NCBI RefSeq assembly: GCF_030297155.1
Contig: NZ_AP028068.1
Coordinates: forward strand, 1,674,001 to 1,738,000
Direction of reading: 5' to 3'
DNA length: 64,000 bases
Source of the DNA: Vibrio sp. FE10
Lineage (GTDB): Bacteria > Pseudomonadota > Gammaproteobacteria > Enterobacterales > Vibrionaceae
The position numbers and the translations under genes were made by a program. Each line of letters opens with the position of its first letter. Within the stretch, counting starts at the first letter, position 1. The notes below the pieces were generated by a model. It ran no database searches and was not told the DNA's origin. It saw nothing but the letters and a program-made list of their open reading frames with translations. Below are positions 18,371-27,007 of this stretch, piece after piece.

Positions 18371-18376
18371 CATTAT
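18371..18376 (+). promoter_or_regulatory. nirB -10 element
   Basis: CATTAT at the position expected from the FNR site, giving a transcription start near 18383 and a leader of about 32 bases. No good -35 element is present, consistent with activator dependence. Confidence 0.65.
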
Positions 18377-18414
18377 TCGTGCAGTTAAGAAATATATAAC
18401 CTTCAGGAATTCTT

Positions 18415-20973
18415 ATGAGCAAGATGAAGCTAGTCGTAATCGGTAACGGGATGGTAGGCCATCGCTATATCGAAGATTTAGTCGAGAAGACAGATGTTGC
18501 TAACATGGACATCACGGTGTTCTGTGAAGAGCCTCGCGTAGCCTATGACCGTGTACACCTTTCTTCTTATTTTTCACACCATACTGCGGACGAACTTTCT
18601 TTAGTTAAAGAAGGCTTCTACGAGAAACACGGCATCAATATGCTCATCGGCGAACGTGCTATTAACGTTAACCGTGAGAAAAAGACTGTTTACTCAAGCA
18701 CAGGTCGTGAAATTCAATACGACAAGCTTGTTCTTGCAACCGGTTCTTTCCCATTCGTTCCACCAATCAAAGGTCACGAAGGTAAAGACTGTTTCGTTTA
18801 CCGCACAATCGAAGACTTGAAAGCGATTGAAGCAACCGCTAAGAACTCAAAGTCTGGTGTTGTTGTTGGTGGTGGTCTACTTGGACTTGAAGCGGCAGGC
18901 GCACTTAAAGCACTTGGCGTAACCACACACGTTGTTGAGTTCGCTCCTAAGCTAATGGCTGAGCAACTTGACCAAGCGGGTGGCAACCAACTTCGTCAAA
19001 AAATCGAACGTATGGGCGTAAACGTTCATACAAGCAAAAACACGCTAGAAATTGCTCCTGAAGGCACTGAAGCTCGTAACGTGATGCGTTTTGCAGACGG
19101 AACTGAGCTAGAAACTGATTTCATCGTATTCTCTGCTGGTATTCGCCCACAAGACAAACTTGCTCGTCAAATGGGCCTAGGTATTGCACCTCGTGGCGGC
19201 ATCGAGATTAACGACCACTGTCAAACGACAGACAAAGATGTTTACGCAATCGGTGAGTGTGCGTCTTGGAACCAAACGTTCTACGGCCTTGTTGCTCCTG
19301 GTTACAAAATGGCGACCGTTGCTGTTGACCACGTTGTTGGTAACGAAAGCACATTTGAAGGTGCTGACATGTCTGCGAAGTTGAAGCTTCTTGGCGTGAA
19401 AGTAGGTTCTATCGGTGACGCAAACGGTCGTACACCTGGCTGTAAGAGCTACGTTTACCAAAACGAAGAGTCTGAAGTTTACAAACGCATCATCGTTTCT
19501 GAAGATAACAAGAAACTGCTTGGTGCCGTAATGGTCGGTGACACATCTGACTATGGCGACCTTCTACAGCTAATGCTGAATGAAATCGACCTGCCAGAGC
19601 ATCCAGATGCATTGATTCTTCCTGCTCACGCGGGTGCTGAGAAGCCAACACTTGGCGCGGATTCTTTACCGGAAACTGCTGTTATCTGTTCTTGTTTCGA
19701 TGTAACGAAAGGCAAGATCGCTCAAGCGGTTGCTGAAGGTCACCACACCATTGGTGATATCAAAGCCGTCACTGGCGCAGGCACAGGTTGTGGTGGTTGT
19801 ATCCCTCTTGTGACTTCAGTGCTAAACGCTGAACTTGCTAAAGCGGGTGTGGAAGTGAAGAACGACGTTTGTGAGCACTTTGCTTACTCTCGCCAAGAAC
19901 TTTTCCACCTAATCCGCATCGAAGAAATCAAAACATTCGATGAGTTACTAGAGAAGTACGGTAAAGGTTACGGTTGTGAAATCTGTAAGCCACTAGCAGG
20001 TTCTATTCTTGCTTCTTGCTGGGGTGAACACATCCTTAAGCCTGAGCTAGTAAAACTGCACGATACTAACGATAACTTCCTAGGTAACATCCAAAAAGAC
20101 GGTACTTACTCAGTTATCCCTCGTATGGCGGGTGGTGAAGTCACACCTCAAACACTTAGCGTTCTTGCGGATGTTGCGGCTGAATACAATCTATACACGA
20201 AGATCACAGGTGCACAACGTATCGGTCTGTTTGGTGCTCAGAAAGATGACTTACCAGCAATCTGGAAGAAGTTAATCGCTGCAGGTTACGAAACGGGTCA
20301 AGCTTACGCAAAAGCACTTCGTATGGCTAAGACATGTGTTGGTTCAACTTGGTGTCGTTACGGCGTTCAAGATTCAGTTGGCCTAGGCGTGATGATCGAG
20401 AACCGTTACAAAGGCATCCGTACTCCTCATAAGATGAAGTTTGGTGTTTCGGGTTGTACTCGTGAGTGTGCTGAAGCTCAAGGTAAAGATTTAGGTATCA
20501 TCGCAACAGACGCTGGTTGGAACATGTACGTGTGTGGTAACGGTGGTATGAAGCCTCGTCACGCAGACCTACTGGCAAGTGACCTAGACCAAGAAACACT
20601 GCTGAAATACATCGACCGTTTCATGATGTTCTACATCCGCACGGCTGCGCCACTACAACGTACTTCGGTATGGATGGACAACCTAGAAGGCGGCGTTGAC
20701 TACCTACGTGAAGTGATTGTTGATAACAAACTTGGCATCAACGACCAGCTTGAAGCTGACGTGGCTGGCCTAGTGGGTAACTTTGCTTGTGAGTGGACTG
20801 ACACTATCAACGACGAAGCTCAACTTAAGCGCTTCTCACACTTCATCAATGCTGATGACCGTGATGAAAACGTTGTGTTTGTTAACGATGGCCGTGAACA
20901 ACACCGCCCAGCAACATTTACAGAAAAACACCCAGAAGCGAAGGGCGACATCCTTCACGTTGAACTGGTTTAA
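18415..20973 (+). CDS. nirB: NADH-dependent nitrite reductase, large subunit
   Basis: 852 residues, normal for NirB, which reduces nitrite to ammonium in the cytoplasm. The domain order is visible: FAD-binding start VVIGNGMVGHRYIEDL; NAD-binding VVGGGLLGLEAAGAL near residue 150; a [2Fe-2S] bacterioferredoxin-like motif C-S-C with GCGGC near 425-465; then sulfite/nitrite reductase ferredoxin-like halves. The siroheme-[4Fe-4S] cysteines lie in TCVGSTWC and SGCTREC. The ribosome site AGGA lies 6 bases before ATG 18415. NirD follows 15 bp later, then nirC and the siroheme gene cobA, making a full nitrite-to-ammonium module under FNR/NarP-type control. Confidence 0.97.
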   Translation: MSKMKLVVIGNGMVGHRYIEDLVEKTDVANMDITVFCEEPRVAYDRVHLSSYFSHHTADELSLVKEGFYEKHGINMLIGERAINVNREKKTVYSSTGREIQYDKLVLATGSFPFVPPIKGHEGKDCFVYRTIEDLKAIEATAKNSKSGVVVGGGLLGLEAAGALKALGVTTHVVEFAPKLMAEQLDQAGGNQLRQKIERMGVNVHTSKNTLEIAPEGTEARNVMRFADGTELETDFIVFSAGIRPQDKLARQMGLGIAPRGGIEINDHCQTTDKDVYAIGECASWNQTFYGLVAPGYKMATVAVDHVVGNESTFEGADMSAKLKLLGVKVGSIGDANGRTPGCKSYVYQNEESEVYKRIIVSEDNKKLLGAVMVGDTSDYGDLLQLMLNEIDLPEHPDALILPAHAGAEKPTLGADSLPETAVICSCFDVTKGKIAQAVAEGHHTIGDIKAVTGAGTGCGGCIPLVTSVLNAELAKAGVEVKNDVCEHFAYSRQELFHLIRIEEIKTFDELLEKYGKGYGCEICKPLAGSILASCWGEHILKPELVKLHDTNDNFLGNIQKDGTYSVIPRMAGGEVTPQTLSVLADVAAEYNLYTKITGAQRIGLFGAQKDDLPAIWKKLIAAGYETGQAYAKALRMAKTCVGSTWCRYGVQDSVGLGVMIENRYKGIRTPHKMKFGVSGCTRECAEAQGKDLGIIATDAGWNMYVCGNGGMKPRHADLLASDLDQETLLKYIDRFMMFYIRTAAPLQRTSVWMDNLEGGVDYLREVIVDNKLGINDQLEADVAGLVGNFACEWTDTINDEAQLKRFSHFINADDRDENVVFVNDGREQHRPATFTEKHPEAKGDILHVELV

Positions 20974-20988
20974 TTGGGAGACGACATC

Positions 20989-21312
20989 ATGGCATTTACC
21001 AAAGTTTGTAAGATCGAAGATATTATTCCAGGTACCGGTGTTTGTGCATTGGTTGGTGGTGAGCAAGTTGCTATTTTCCGCCCAACTAAAGCCGAAGAAG
21101 TGTTTGCTATTAGTAATACTGACCCGTTTTTCCAATCAAACGTTTTATCTCGCGGTTTAACGGTTGAGCACAAAGGTGAGCTTTGGGTGGCGAGCCCACT
21201 TAAGAAGCAACGCTTTAACCTAGCAACAGGGGTGTGCATGGAAGACGAGAACTTCAGCGTGAAAGCGTATAAAGCTCGTATTACCAAAGGTGCTGTTGAA
21301 ATCTCAGCATAA
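20989..21312 (+). CDS. nirD: NADH-dependent nitrite reductase, small subunit
   Basis: 107 residues from ATG 20989, preceded by GGGAG at an 8-base spacing. An in-frame TTG at 20974 touching the nirB stop is unlikely to be used. NirD has a Rieske-like fold but no Rieske cluster ligands, and here too no CxH pair is seen; the two cysteines near the start and C-terminus do not form one. It associates with NirB in assimilation and detoxification of nitrite. A stem-loop separates it from nirC. Confidence 0.95.
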   Translation: MAFTKVCKIEDIIPGTGVCALVGGEQVAIFRPTKAEEVFAISNTDPFFQSNVLSRGLTVEHKGELWVASPLKKQRFNLATGVCMEDENFSVKAYKARITKGAVEISA

Positions 21313-21343
21313 TCGAATACTTAACAAGATTTGATAGTTCAAG

Positions 21344-21389
21344 GGTTCTAGTTCCCAACATTGCCTTAGCTTGGCAACTAGAGCCTTTT
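21344..21389 (+). terminator. nirD-nirC attenuator-like hairpin
   Basis: GGTTCTAGTT (21344-21353) pairs with AACTAGAGCC (21376-21385, one G-U pair) and is followed by TTTT. An inner stem TTGCC/GGCAA competes for two bases. It probably reduces expression of nirC relative to nirBD. Confidence 0.65.
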
Positions 21390-21435
21390 CCTATCCGATT
21401 TTAACTTTTAATTTTAACTTTTTAAGGACAACCTT

Positions 21436-22251
21436 ATGTCTCCTGATTTTAAACCAGCTGAATTCGTTCAAACGATGATCGATGTGGGTGAAGCGAAAAC
21501 GAAAACGAGTACTCGTGATCTTCTGATTCGAAGCACAATGGCAGGTATCATTCTTTCTCTTGCTGTAGTTGTGGCAATCACGACTATCGTGCAAACAGGC
21601 ATTGGTATTGTTGGCGCTCTTGTGTTCCCAGTGGGCTTCGTCATTCTAAGTGTAATGGGCTACGACCTAGTAACGGGCGTATTTGGCCTTGCTCCTTTAG
21701 CGAAATTCGATAACCGCCCAGGTGTGACTTGGGGTCGTGTTCTACGTTGTTGGGGTATAGTTGGCCTTGGTAACCTTATCGGTTCTCTAATCGTTGCGGT
21801 ACTGGTTGCTATCTCATTAACGGGTAACTTCTCTTTAGATCCAAACGCAGTAGCACAAAAGTTCATTGCGGTTTCTACAGCTCGTAGCTTAGGTTTTGAA
21901 AACATGGGTATGGACGGATGGATCACGTGTTTCGTACGCGGTATCTTCTGTAATCTAATGGTATGTCTAGGCGTGATTGGTAACATGACAGCACGTACTG
22001 TGTCTGGTCGTGTAGCAATGATGTGGTTCCCAATCTTCATCTTCTTCGCACTAGTATTTGAGCATACAGTAGTAAACATGTTCCTATTCCCACTGGGTAT
22101 GATTCTAGGCGCTGATTTCGGTATCGCGACATGGTTGAACTTCAACCTTATCCCTACAATCCTAGGTAACATTGTTGGTGGTCTTTTCTTAACATGTGTT
22201 CCTTTGTTCCTAACACACGCTAGAACTGCTCCTTCTCTAGGTGCTAAATAA
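21436..22251 (+). CDS. nirC: Formate/nitrite-family transporter NirC
   Basis: 271 residues with about six hydrophobic membrane segments, starting near residues 30, 60, 108, 160, 195 and 235. FNT-family features include the N-terminal region before TM1, the GNLIGSL helix break and the repeated NLMVCLG and GNIVGGL motifs. FNT channels form pentamers and pass nitrite or formate. Its position between nirD and the siroheme methyltransferase supports nitrite as substrate. It begins after the hairpin at 21344-21389, and a strong terminator follows at 22291. Confidence 0.93.
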   Translation: MSPDFKPAEFVQTMIDVGEAKTKTSTRDLLIRSTMAGIILSLAVVVAITTIVQTGIGIVGALVFPVGFVILSVMGYDLVTGVFGLAPLAKFDNRPGVTWGRVLRCWGIVGLGNLIGSLIVAVLVAISLTGNFSLDPNAVAQKFIAVSTARSLGFENMGMDGWITCFVRGIFCNLMVCLGVIGNMTARTVSGRVAMMWFPIFIFFALVFEHTVVNMFLFPLGMILGADFGIATWLNFNLIPTILGNIVGGLFLTCVPLFLTHARTAPSLGAK

Positions 22252-22290
22252 TTCTGAATACGGTGAAACGTAATTTAGTATGAGATTAAG

Positions 22291-22320
22291 AGCCCCAACA
22301 TCATGTTTGGGGCTTTTTTA
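22291..22320 (+). terminator. Terminator after nirC
   Basis: AGCCCCAA and TTGGGGCT form a stem followed by TTTTTT. Confidence 0.9.
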
Positions 22321-22369
22321 GTTCGAAAGCCCTTATATCATTGCGCAAAATACCTGCAATAGATTGTTT

Positions 22370-22378
22370 TGTTATAAT
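22370..22378 (+). promoter_or_regulatory. Extended -10 promoter candidate for cobA
   Basis: TGT followed by TATAAT (22373-22378) forms an extended -10 element, about 150 bp before the cobA start. No convincing -35 element was found. Confidence 0.5.
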
Positions 22379-22450
22379 TACTTCTATCTTCGTTAGTATT
22401 TAGACTGAATATTTAATTCAACACCTGATAGTCTAAGGGTTAAGGATTTG

Positions 22451-22480
22451 GATAAGTCATCATGAATACAGTGACTTATC
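22451..22480. repeat. 9-bp inverted repeat in the cobA leader
   Basis: GATAAGTCA (22451-22459) and TGACTTATC (22472-22480) are perfect complements with a 12-base loop. It may be an operator or an mRNA hairpin. Confidence 0.5.
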
Positions 22481-22528
22481 ACATAGATTGAAGCTTGAGA
22501 TAAAACAAGCAAACCTTCGGAGCACAGC

Positions 22529-23299
22529 ATGTCAGAAGTATCGTCATCGAATGTTAAAGAAGTAACCAAAGGATTGGTTTCATTAGTAGGAGCGGGCCCT
22601 GGTGACCCAGACTTACTTACCCTAAAAGCGGCACGTGTTATTCAACAGGCTGATGTGGTCGTTTATGACCGCTTAGTATCTAAAGATATATTAGCAATGG
22701 CTAACTCCGATGCAGAAATGCTGTACGTGGGGAAAAAGCTCGACCATCACTGTGTACCACAAGATCAGATCAACCAACTGCTCGTGGCTAAAGCGCAAGA
22801 AAATAAGCATGTTGTTCGTCTTAAAGGCGGTGACTCGTTTATCTTTGGTCGTGGTGGCGAAGAGTGTGAAACTTTAGCTGAAAATGGTGTGAAGTTTGAA
22901 GTAGTACCCGGTATCACGGCAGCTGCAGGCGCAACAGCTTACGCGGGTATTCCGCTTACACATCGAGATCACGCACAAAGCGTTCAATTCATTACGGGTC
23001 ATCTAAAGAAAGACGGTGAAGATATTGATTGGCGTTCGCTTGCTCAACACAACCACACGATTGTGTTTTACATGGGTCTGAAAGAGAGCCCGAACATACA
23101 GAAGAACTTGCTTGATAACGGTATGCGAGCAGACATGCCCGTTGCGATTATTGAAAATGGTACGCGCCAAGAACAGAAAGTGTTCCGTGGTGGATTGAGT
23201 GACCTAGCCAATCTTGCGAGTGTCGCAAAAAGCCCTGCACTTATCGTTGTCGGTAGCGTTGCCCAGTTGCATGAAAAGCTTGCTTGGTTTAACAAGTAG
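22529..23299 (+). CDS. cobA: Uroporphyrinogen-III C-methyltransferase
   Basis: 256 residues forming a single SUMT domain, starting with [20 protein letters not shown], with VVYDRLV, the glycine-rich [16 protein letters not shown] loop and the [22 protein letters not shown] segment. It uses SAM to methylate uroporphyrinogen III at C2 and C7, giving precorrin-2 for siroheme, the cofactor of NirB. It lacks the CysG N-terminal dehydrogenase/ferrochelatase part, so those steps must be supplied elsewhere. It has its own leader after the nirC terminator. Confidence 0.93.
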   Translation: MSEVSSSNVKEVTKGLVSLVGAGPGDPDLLTLKAARVIQQADVVVYDRLVSKDILAMANSDAEMLYVGKKLDHHCVPQDQINQLLVAKAQENKHVVRLKGGDSFIFGRGGEECETLAENGVKFEVVPGITAAAGATAYAGIPLTHRDHAQSVQFITGHLKKDGEDIDWRSLAQHNHTIVFYMGLKESPNIQKNLLDNGMRADMPVAIIENGTRQEQKVFRGGLSDLANLASVAKSPALIVVGSVAQLHEKLAWFNK

Positions 23300-23429
23300 C
23301 TTTCTGTTATTGAGTAGCTCTTTCTTATCAAGTAACGCTGTCTTATTAAATAGCGTTGGTTTATCAAACAGTGTTGGAAAGAACGAACAGCTTTAGTTTA
23401 CCAAACTGCGTCTTACTTCAATCTGAATA

Positions 23430-23981
23430 TCAAATACTGCAGCGGCTGCCTTGTCGCTGCATTTCTTGTTTACGCATCGGCATTTGATCGATCAGGTTAG
23501 TGATCAGGTTCCAGTCTGTTTTTCCGCTCCATCTGTGCTTCTCTTGCCCGTCTTTACCAATTAAAACAGCGGTATGCGACCCTTTCTGTATCTCATAGGT
23601 GCTGGTTACTGCCTCTAGATTAAACTCTTCATCAAGCCATGTCGGTACGGTGTAGCCGCTTTCTGCTATTACCATTACGACCACATCACGTTCGTCCAAT
23701 TGACAGTTATTTATCAGTACTTCATTGAGAAACGCTTTCACGACAGAGTCTTCCGTCGGTGCGAAATAGATCACACTGCGATGGGGGAGTAATTTGGAAT
23801 GGGAATAGGCTGGGTAGGCGTTTAACGAGTTGACTGACAGAATCATAAACATAACCGCGCTTGTTAATAGAGTTTTCAGTGATTTGGATAATGCTTTGGC
23901 TAATGCTGCACAGCAACGAGGCAACACTGACCCTTTGGTGTCGCTGCCAAAGCATGATCTGATTATTTGTCGGTACTGCAT
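23430..23981 (-). CDS. DUF4174 family secreted protein
   Basis: 183 residues as listed; the mature part begins after a hydrophobic stretch (LLTSAVMFMILSVNSLNAYPA), so it is probably exported, and the true start may be an internal one. The core fits DUF4174: HRSVIYFAPTEDS, then AVLIGKDGQEKHRWSGKTD, and IDQMPMRKQEMQRQG at the end. The fold resembles a thioredoxin-like protein without an obvious CxxC. The function of the family is not established. It is convergent with cobA and divergent from the NYN-domain gene. Confidence 0.75.
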   Translation of the reverse strand: MQYRQIIRSCFGSDTKGSVLPRCCAALAKALSKSLKTLLTSAVMFMILSVNSLNAYPAYSHSKLLPHRSVIYFAPTEDSVVKAFLNEVLINNCQLDERDVVVMVIAESGYTVPTWLDEEFNLEAVTSTYEIQKGSHTAVLIGKDGQEKHRWSGKTDWNLITNLIDQMPMRKQEMQRQGSRCSI

Positions 23982-24156
23982 GTTCCACCTTCCTTGATAA
24001 ACTCAAACAAGCTCTGAATAAAGTTAATAACAATTACGTTAAGCTAAGAATAGCTACGTTAAGCATAGCTAATGAGTTCATTTTTATTAAAGAAAGCGGC
24101 TCGCATTTTAGAGTTGAATAGAATAGGGTATACGGAAAATCTAAAGGTATGAATTT

Positions 24157-24630
24157 ATGGAAAACATAGCAATTTTGGTCGACGTTCAGAACGTTTACTA
24201 TACAACGCGCGACAAATACCGTTCTAACTTCGACTATAACCAGTTTTGGTATGTTGCCACGGAAGGGCGTAACGTGGTTGCAGCCAATGCTTACGCGATC
24301 TCTAGCCAAGATCCCAAACAGCGTCAATTCCACCATATCCTCCGAGGCGTTGGCTTTAATGTGAAGTTAAAACCGTTTATTCAGCGTCGAGATGGCAGCG
24401 CGAAAGGGGATTGGGATGTCGGTATCGCGTTAGATGCGATAGAGCTTGCTGAGACGGTTGATAAGATTGTTTTGGTATCGGGCGATGGCGATTTTGAAAT
24501 CCTTGTTGAGCGAATCAAGGAGCGTTTTGGTAAGCCCGTTGAAGTGTATGGTGTTCCGGGGTTAACTGCTCAAAATCTTATCGATTCTGCGTCAAAATTT
24601 GTACCGATTGAAAAAGATTTCTTACTTTAG
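24157..24630 (+). CDS. NYN-domain (LabA/DUF88-like) putative nuclease
   Basis: 157 residues comprising one NYN domain of the PIN-like nuclease fold. The acidic residues expected to bind metal are visible: D9 in ILVDVQNVYY, the pair in GDWDVGIALDAI, and SGDGDFEILVERI. The family is predicted to process RNA; LabA is linked to clock output in cyanobacteria, but that role should not be transferred here. It stands alone with a short leader and no operon partner. Confidence 0.85.
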   Translation: MENIAILVDVQNVYYTTRDKYRSNFDYNQFWYVATEGRNVVAANAYAISSQDPKQRQFHHILRGVGFNVKLKPFIQRRDGSAKGDWDVGIALDAIELAETVDKIVLVSGDGDFEILVERIKERFGKPVEVYGVPGLTAQNLIDSASKFVPIEKDFLL

Positions 24631-24707
24631 GAGAAATCTCGTATTTTATAATTGAAATCAATAATAACGATAATTAGAATGCAAACTATTATTATTTATC
24701 GGTTTGT

Positions 24708-25376
24708 ATGATGTCGCGCGTTTTAGTTGTTGATGATGATATTCAGTTATGTGAATTGTTGGGCGAAGTCTTAGAAAATGAAGGGTATCACGTTGATACC
24801 GTTCATTGTGGTGAGTCTGCTCTTGAGTTCATTCAGTCTCACCCTGTTGATTTAGTCTTACTCGATGTAATGCTACCTAACCTCAGCGGTATTCAAGTTG
24901 CTAGGCGAATTTGCCAGCGATTTGCCACTCCAATTCTTATGCTAACTGCCCTGAACGACGATGCCTCGATGCTCGACGGATATCAAGCGGGTGCGGACCA
25001 ATACATCGCCAAACCTTTTAACGTTCCAGAACTGCTGACCCGCATTAAGGTGATCTTGCGCCGCGTTGGTTTTGAGCGTCAGAGACAGTCTTTAGCTTCA
25101 TCTAACCATGGTTTGTGTGAACAACTCTCTCGTTTACCGTTAACCGGCACTGAAAAAGATCTGCTTGATTATTTGGTCAAAAACGACGGGATTGTCGTAT
25201 CTAAATCTGACCTGCAAATCCATGTCTTGAAGAAAGAGCTTTGTCCCTTTGATCGCAATTTAGATATGCATATCAGCAATATACGACGAAAGCTTGTTCA
25301 AGCGGGCTTGTCTAAGCAACACATCAAAACCGTTCGTGGTAAAGGTTATAGTTACCTAGAGTCGGTAGGGGTATGA
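24708..25376 (+). CDS. OmpR-family response regulator
   Basis: 222 residues. The receiver has VVDDDIQLCELL, phosphoacceptor D53 in LVLLDVMLPN and K in YIAKPF. A winged helix of the OmpR/PhoB type follows (ends with FDRNLDMHISNIRRKL and VRGKGYSYL). The start is ATG 24708 or the next codon 24711. The stop overlaps the sensor kinase ATG by 4 bp. The arrangement and lengths resemble CpxRA, but the sensor's periplasmic part differs from what I would expect for CpxA, so I leave it unnamed. Confidence 0.93.
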   Translation: MMSRVLVVDDDIQLCELLGEVLENEGYHVDTVHCGESALEFIQSHPVDLVLLDVMLPNLSGIQVARRICQRFATPILMLTALNDDASMLDGYQAGADQYIAKPFNVPELLTRIKVILRRVGFERQRQSLASSNHGLCEQLSRLPLTGTEKDLLDYLVKNDGIVVSKSDLQIHVLKKELCPFDRNLDMHISNIRRKLVQAGLSKQHIKTVRGKGYSYLESVGV

Positions 25377-26758
25377 GCCAAAAACTGCTGCGTTGCCCTG
25401 ATTTTATTGCCAAGCGTAAGGATGGTTTAACTTTCCAGTTATTCAGCTACCTGACGGTGATTCTGGTAAGCATATTAATTCTTCAAGGTGTCGCGGAAAG
25501 AGCGTTGATGAAAGCCTTGTTGAAGGTACCTGAATCCGTTAAAGCTGAAATGCTCGACCTTGCTTATCAAGCTAATGTGCTGATTGAGGAAGGGGACATG
25601 GATGAGTTAGCCGATTGGGGTAATGCTCAAGGCTACTACCTGTTTGTTATTGATGAAAACAATCGACCCATTACCCATCGACACATGCATCCGCACTTTG
25701 AATTCAAACTCAAGTACCTGCGTACCTTAGATCATCAGCTGAGCGATCGTGTCAGTAAGCCTATATTCGGCTTGCCACTGAATAATGGCAATACGTTAGT
25801 GATTCAACTGCCGCACCAGTTTCATCCTGCTAAATCTTTTGCACCATACTCCTATATGTTGAAAGCCTTGATTGCATTGGTCGTCTTGTCGCTGTTCTCC
25901 ATTATTATGGCGAAAAGTCTTCAGCAACCTCTGGATCGTTTAAGGGAGGCGAGTCGAAGATTAGCGCAAGGAGACTTCTCGGTGAGTGTTGTTTCTGAGC
26001 TCGATTCGACGACGCGTGAATTCAACGAACTTGCTCATGATTTTGATCATATGACGGGAGAGATTAAGTCTCTGGCTGAAAAGCAGCGTCGTTTGATTCG
26101 TGATGTCTCTCATGAGCTTAGAACGCCACTAGCAAGACAGAACCTCGCCTTGCACCTTTTGCGAAGTAAGGTGGATGAGAAGAGCATTAGCTTGCTTGAG
26201 CGAATGGAAAGCGAAACGGAAGAGATGAATAAGCTGGTGGGGGAAATCCTTGAATTCAGCCGCCTAGAAACGTCTCGTTATGACTCCAAGTTAAGCTTGA
26301 TGCATCTTGAGCATTATTGTTCGATGCTCATTGCGCAGATGCAAAACGACTTAAAGCCAAATCAAACCTTAGTGGGCGATTTAGAGACGCCGACATCAAT
26401 GGTTCATGTTGATGAGAGGTTACTTCTCAGAGTGATTGGCAATTTGGTTGGTAACGCAATTAAATACGCAGGTGAGAATGCTCATGTGGTCGTGACGACT
26501 TACGAATTGTTAACAGAAAAACGTTACAGTGTCATTTCTGTGGAGGATGACGGTGATGGCATTCCTGATAACAAGATTGCAGGTATATTCGACCCATTTA
26601 CTCGCATAGAGTCAGCACGCGATAAACAGTCTGGTGGCTATGGCCTAGGCCTTGCGATTGTTAAAGAAGCGATGGGTGTGATGAATGGACAGGTTACTGC
26701 TGAGAATAGAGACGGTGGGGGGCTTAGAGTGAATCTTATGTTCCCAATCATCGATTAG
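25373..26758 (+). CDS. Sensor histidine kinase with a histidine-rich periplasmic segment
   Basis: 461 residues: membrane helix about 23-40, periplasmic domain 41-160, second helix about 162-180, HAMP, dimerisation helix with H247 in RDVSHELRTPLARQ, then an ATPase domain (NLVGNAIKYA, DDGDGIPD, GGYGLGLAIV). It partners the upstream OmpR-type regulator with a 4-bp overlap. The periplasmic domain holds a dense histidine run, H102, H104, H106 and H108 in THRHMHPHF, plus H121, H148 and H151. That suggests metal or pH sensing, but it is an inference. No target genes are adjacent except, after a terminator, the opposite-strand symporter. Confidence 0.92.
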   Translation: MSQKLLRCPDFIAKRKDGLTFQLFSYLTVILVSILILQGVAERALMKALLKVPESVKAEMLDLAYQANVLIEEGDMDELADWGNAQGYYLFVIDENNRPITHRHMHPHFEFKLKYLRTLDHQLSDRVSKPIFGLPLNNGNTLVIQLPHQFHPAKSFAPYSYMLKALIALVVLSLFSIIMAKSLQQPLDRLREASRRLAQGDFSVSVVSELDSTTREFNELAHDFDHMTGEIKSLAEKQRRLIRDVSHELRTPLARQNLALHLLRSKVDEKSISLLERMESETEEMNKLVGEILEFSRLETSRYDSKLSLMHLEHYCSMLIAQMQNDLKPNQTLVGDLETPTSMVHVDERLLLRVIGNLVGNAIKYAGENAHVVVTTYELLTEKRYSVISVEDDGDGIPDNKIAGIFDPFTRIESARDKQSGGYGLGLAIVKEAMGVMNGQVTAENRDGGGLRVNLMFPIID

Positions 26759-26812
26759 ATTCCTGCTGTTACCTGTCGTGCTCCATAGATAACGATGGCT
26801 GAAAGCGTGCTG

Positions 26813-26890
26813 AGAAACATTGCTTAGAAATATAGCTAAGAAATATAACTAATAAATATAGCTAATAAATAAAGCTTAGAAACATCGCCA
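26813..26890. repeat. 13-bp tandem repeat, six imperfect units
   Basis: Units of 13 bp lie in register: AGAAACATTGCTT, AGAAATATAGCTA, AGAAATATAACTA, ATAAATATAGCTA, ATAAATAAAGCTT and a last partial AGAAACATCGCC. They end against the bidirectional terminator. They may be slippage-derived or a protein-binding array. Confidence 0.75.
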
Positions 26891-26892
26891 AA

Positions 26893-26926
26893 AAAAAACG
26901 CCACTGCAGATGCAGTGGCGTTTTTG
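26893..26926. terminator. Bidirectional terminator between the kinase and the symporter
   Basis: AACGCCACTGCA (26897-26908) and TGCAGTGGCGTT (26911-26922) form a 12-bp arm with flanking A- and T-runs on both strands. Confidence 0.9.
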
Positions 26927-27007
26927 TTTATACGCTTTTCATTATCAGCTAAGGCATAGCCATTAATTACGCCTCAGCTTGAAGGTAAGAGCGACAGAGA
27001 AGCTAGA

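Noticed and set aside
18208..18399. 63-codon open frame upstream of nirB
   Set aside because: It spans the NarP, FNR and -10 elements of the nirB promoter, has no ribosome site and no recognisable protein features.
21660..22172. 170-codon open frame opposite nirC
   Set aside because: Antisense shadow of a clear membrane transporter gene; composition is rich in Arg, Pro and Thr as expected of such shadows.
24708..26758. Naming the two-component pair cpxR-cpxA
   Set aside because: Lengths fit, but the histidine-rich periplasmic domain and lack of a cpxP neighbour make the assignment unsafe.
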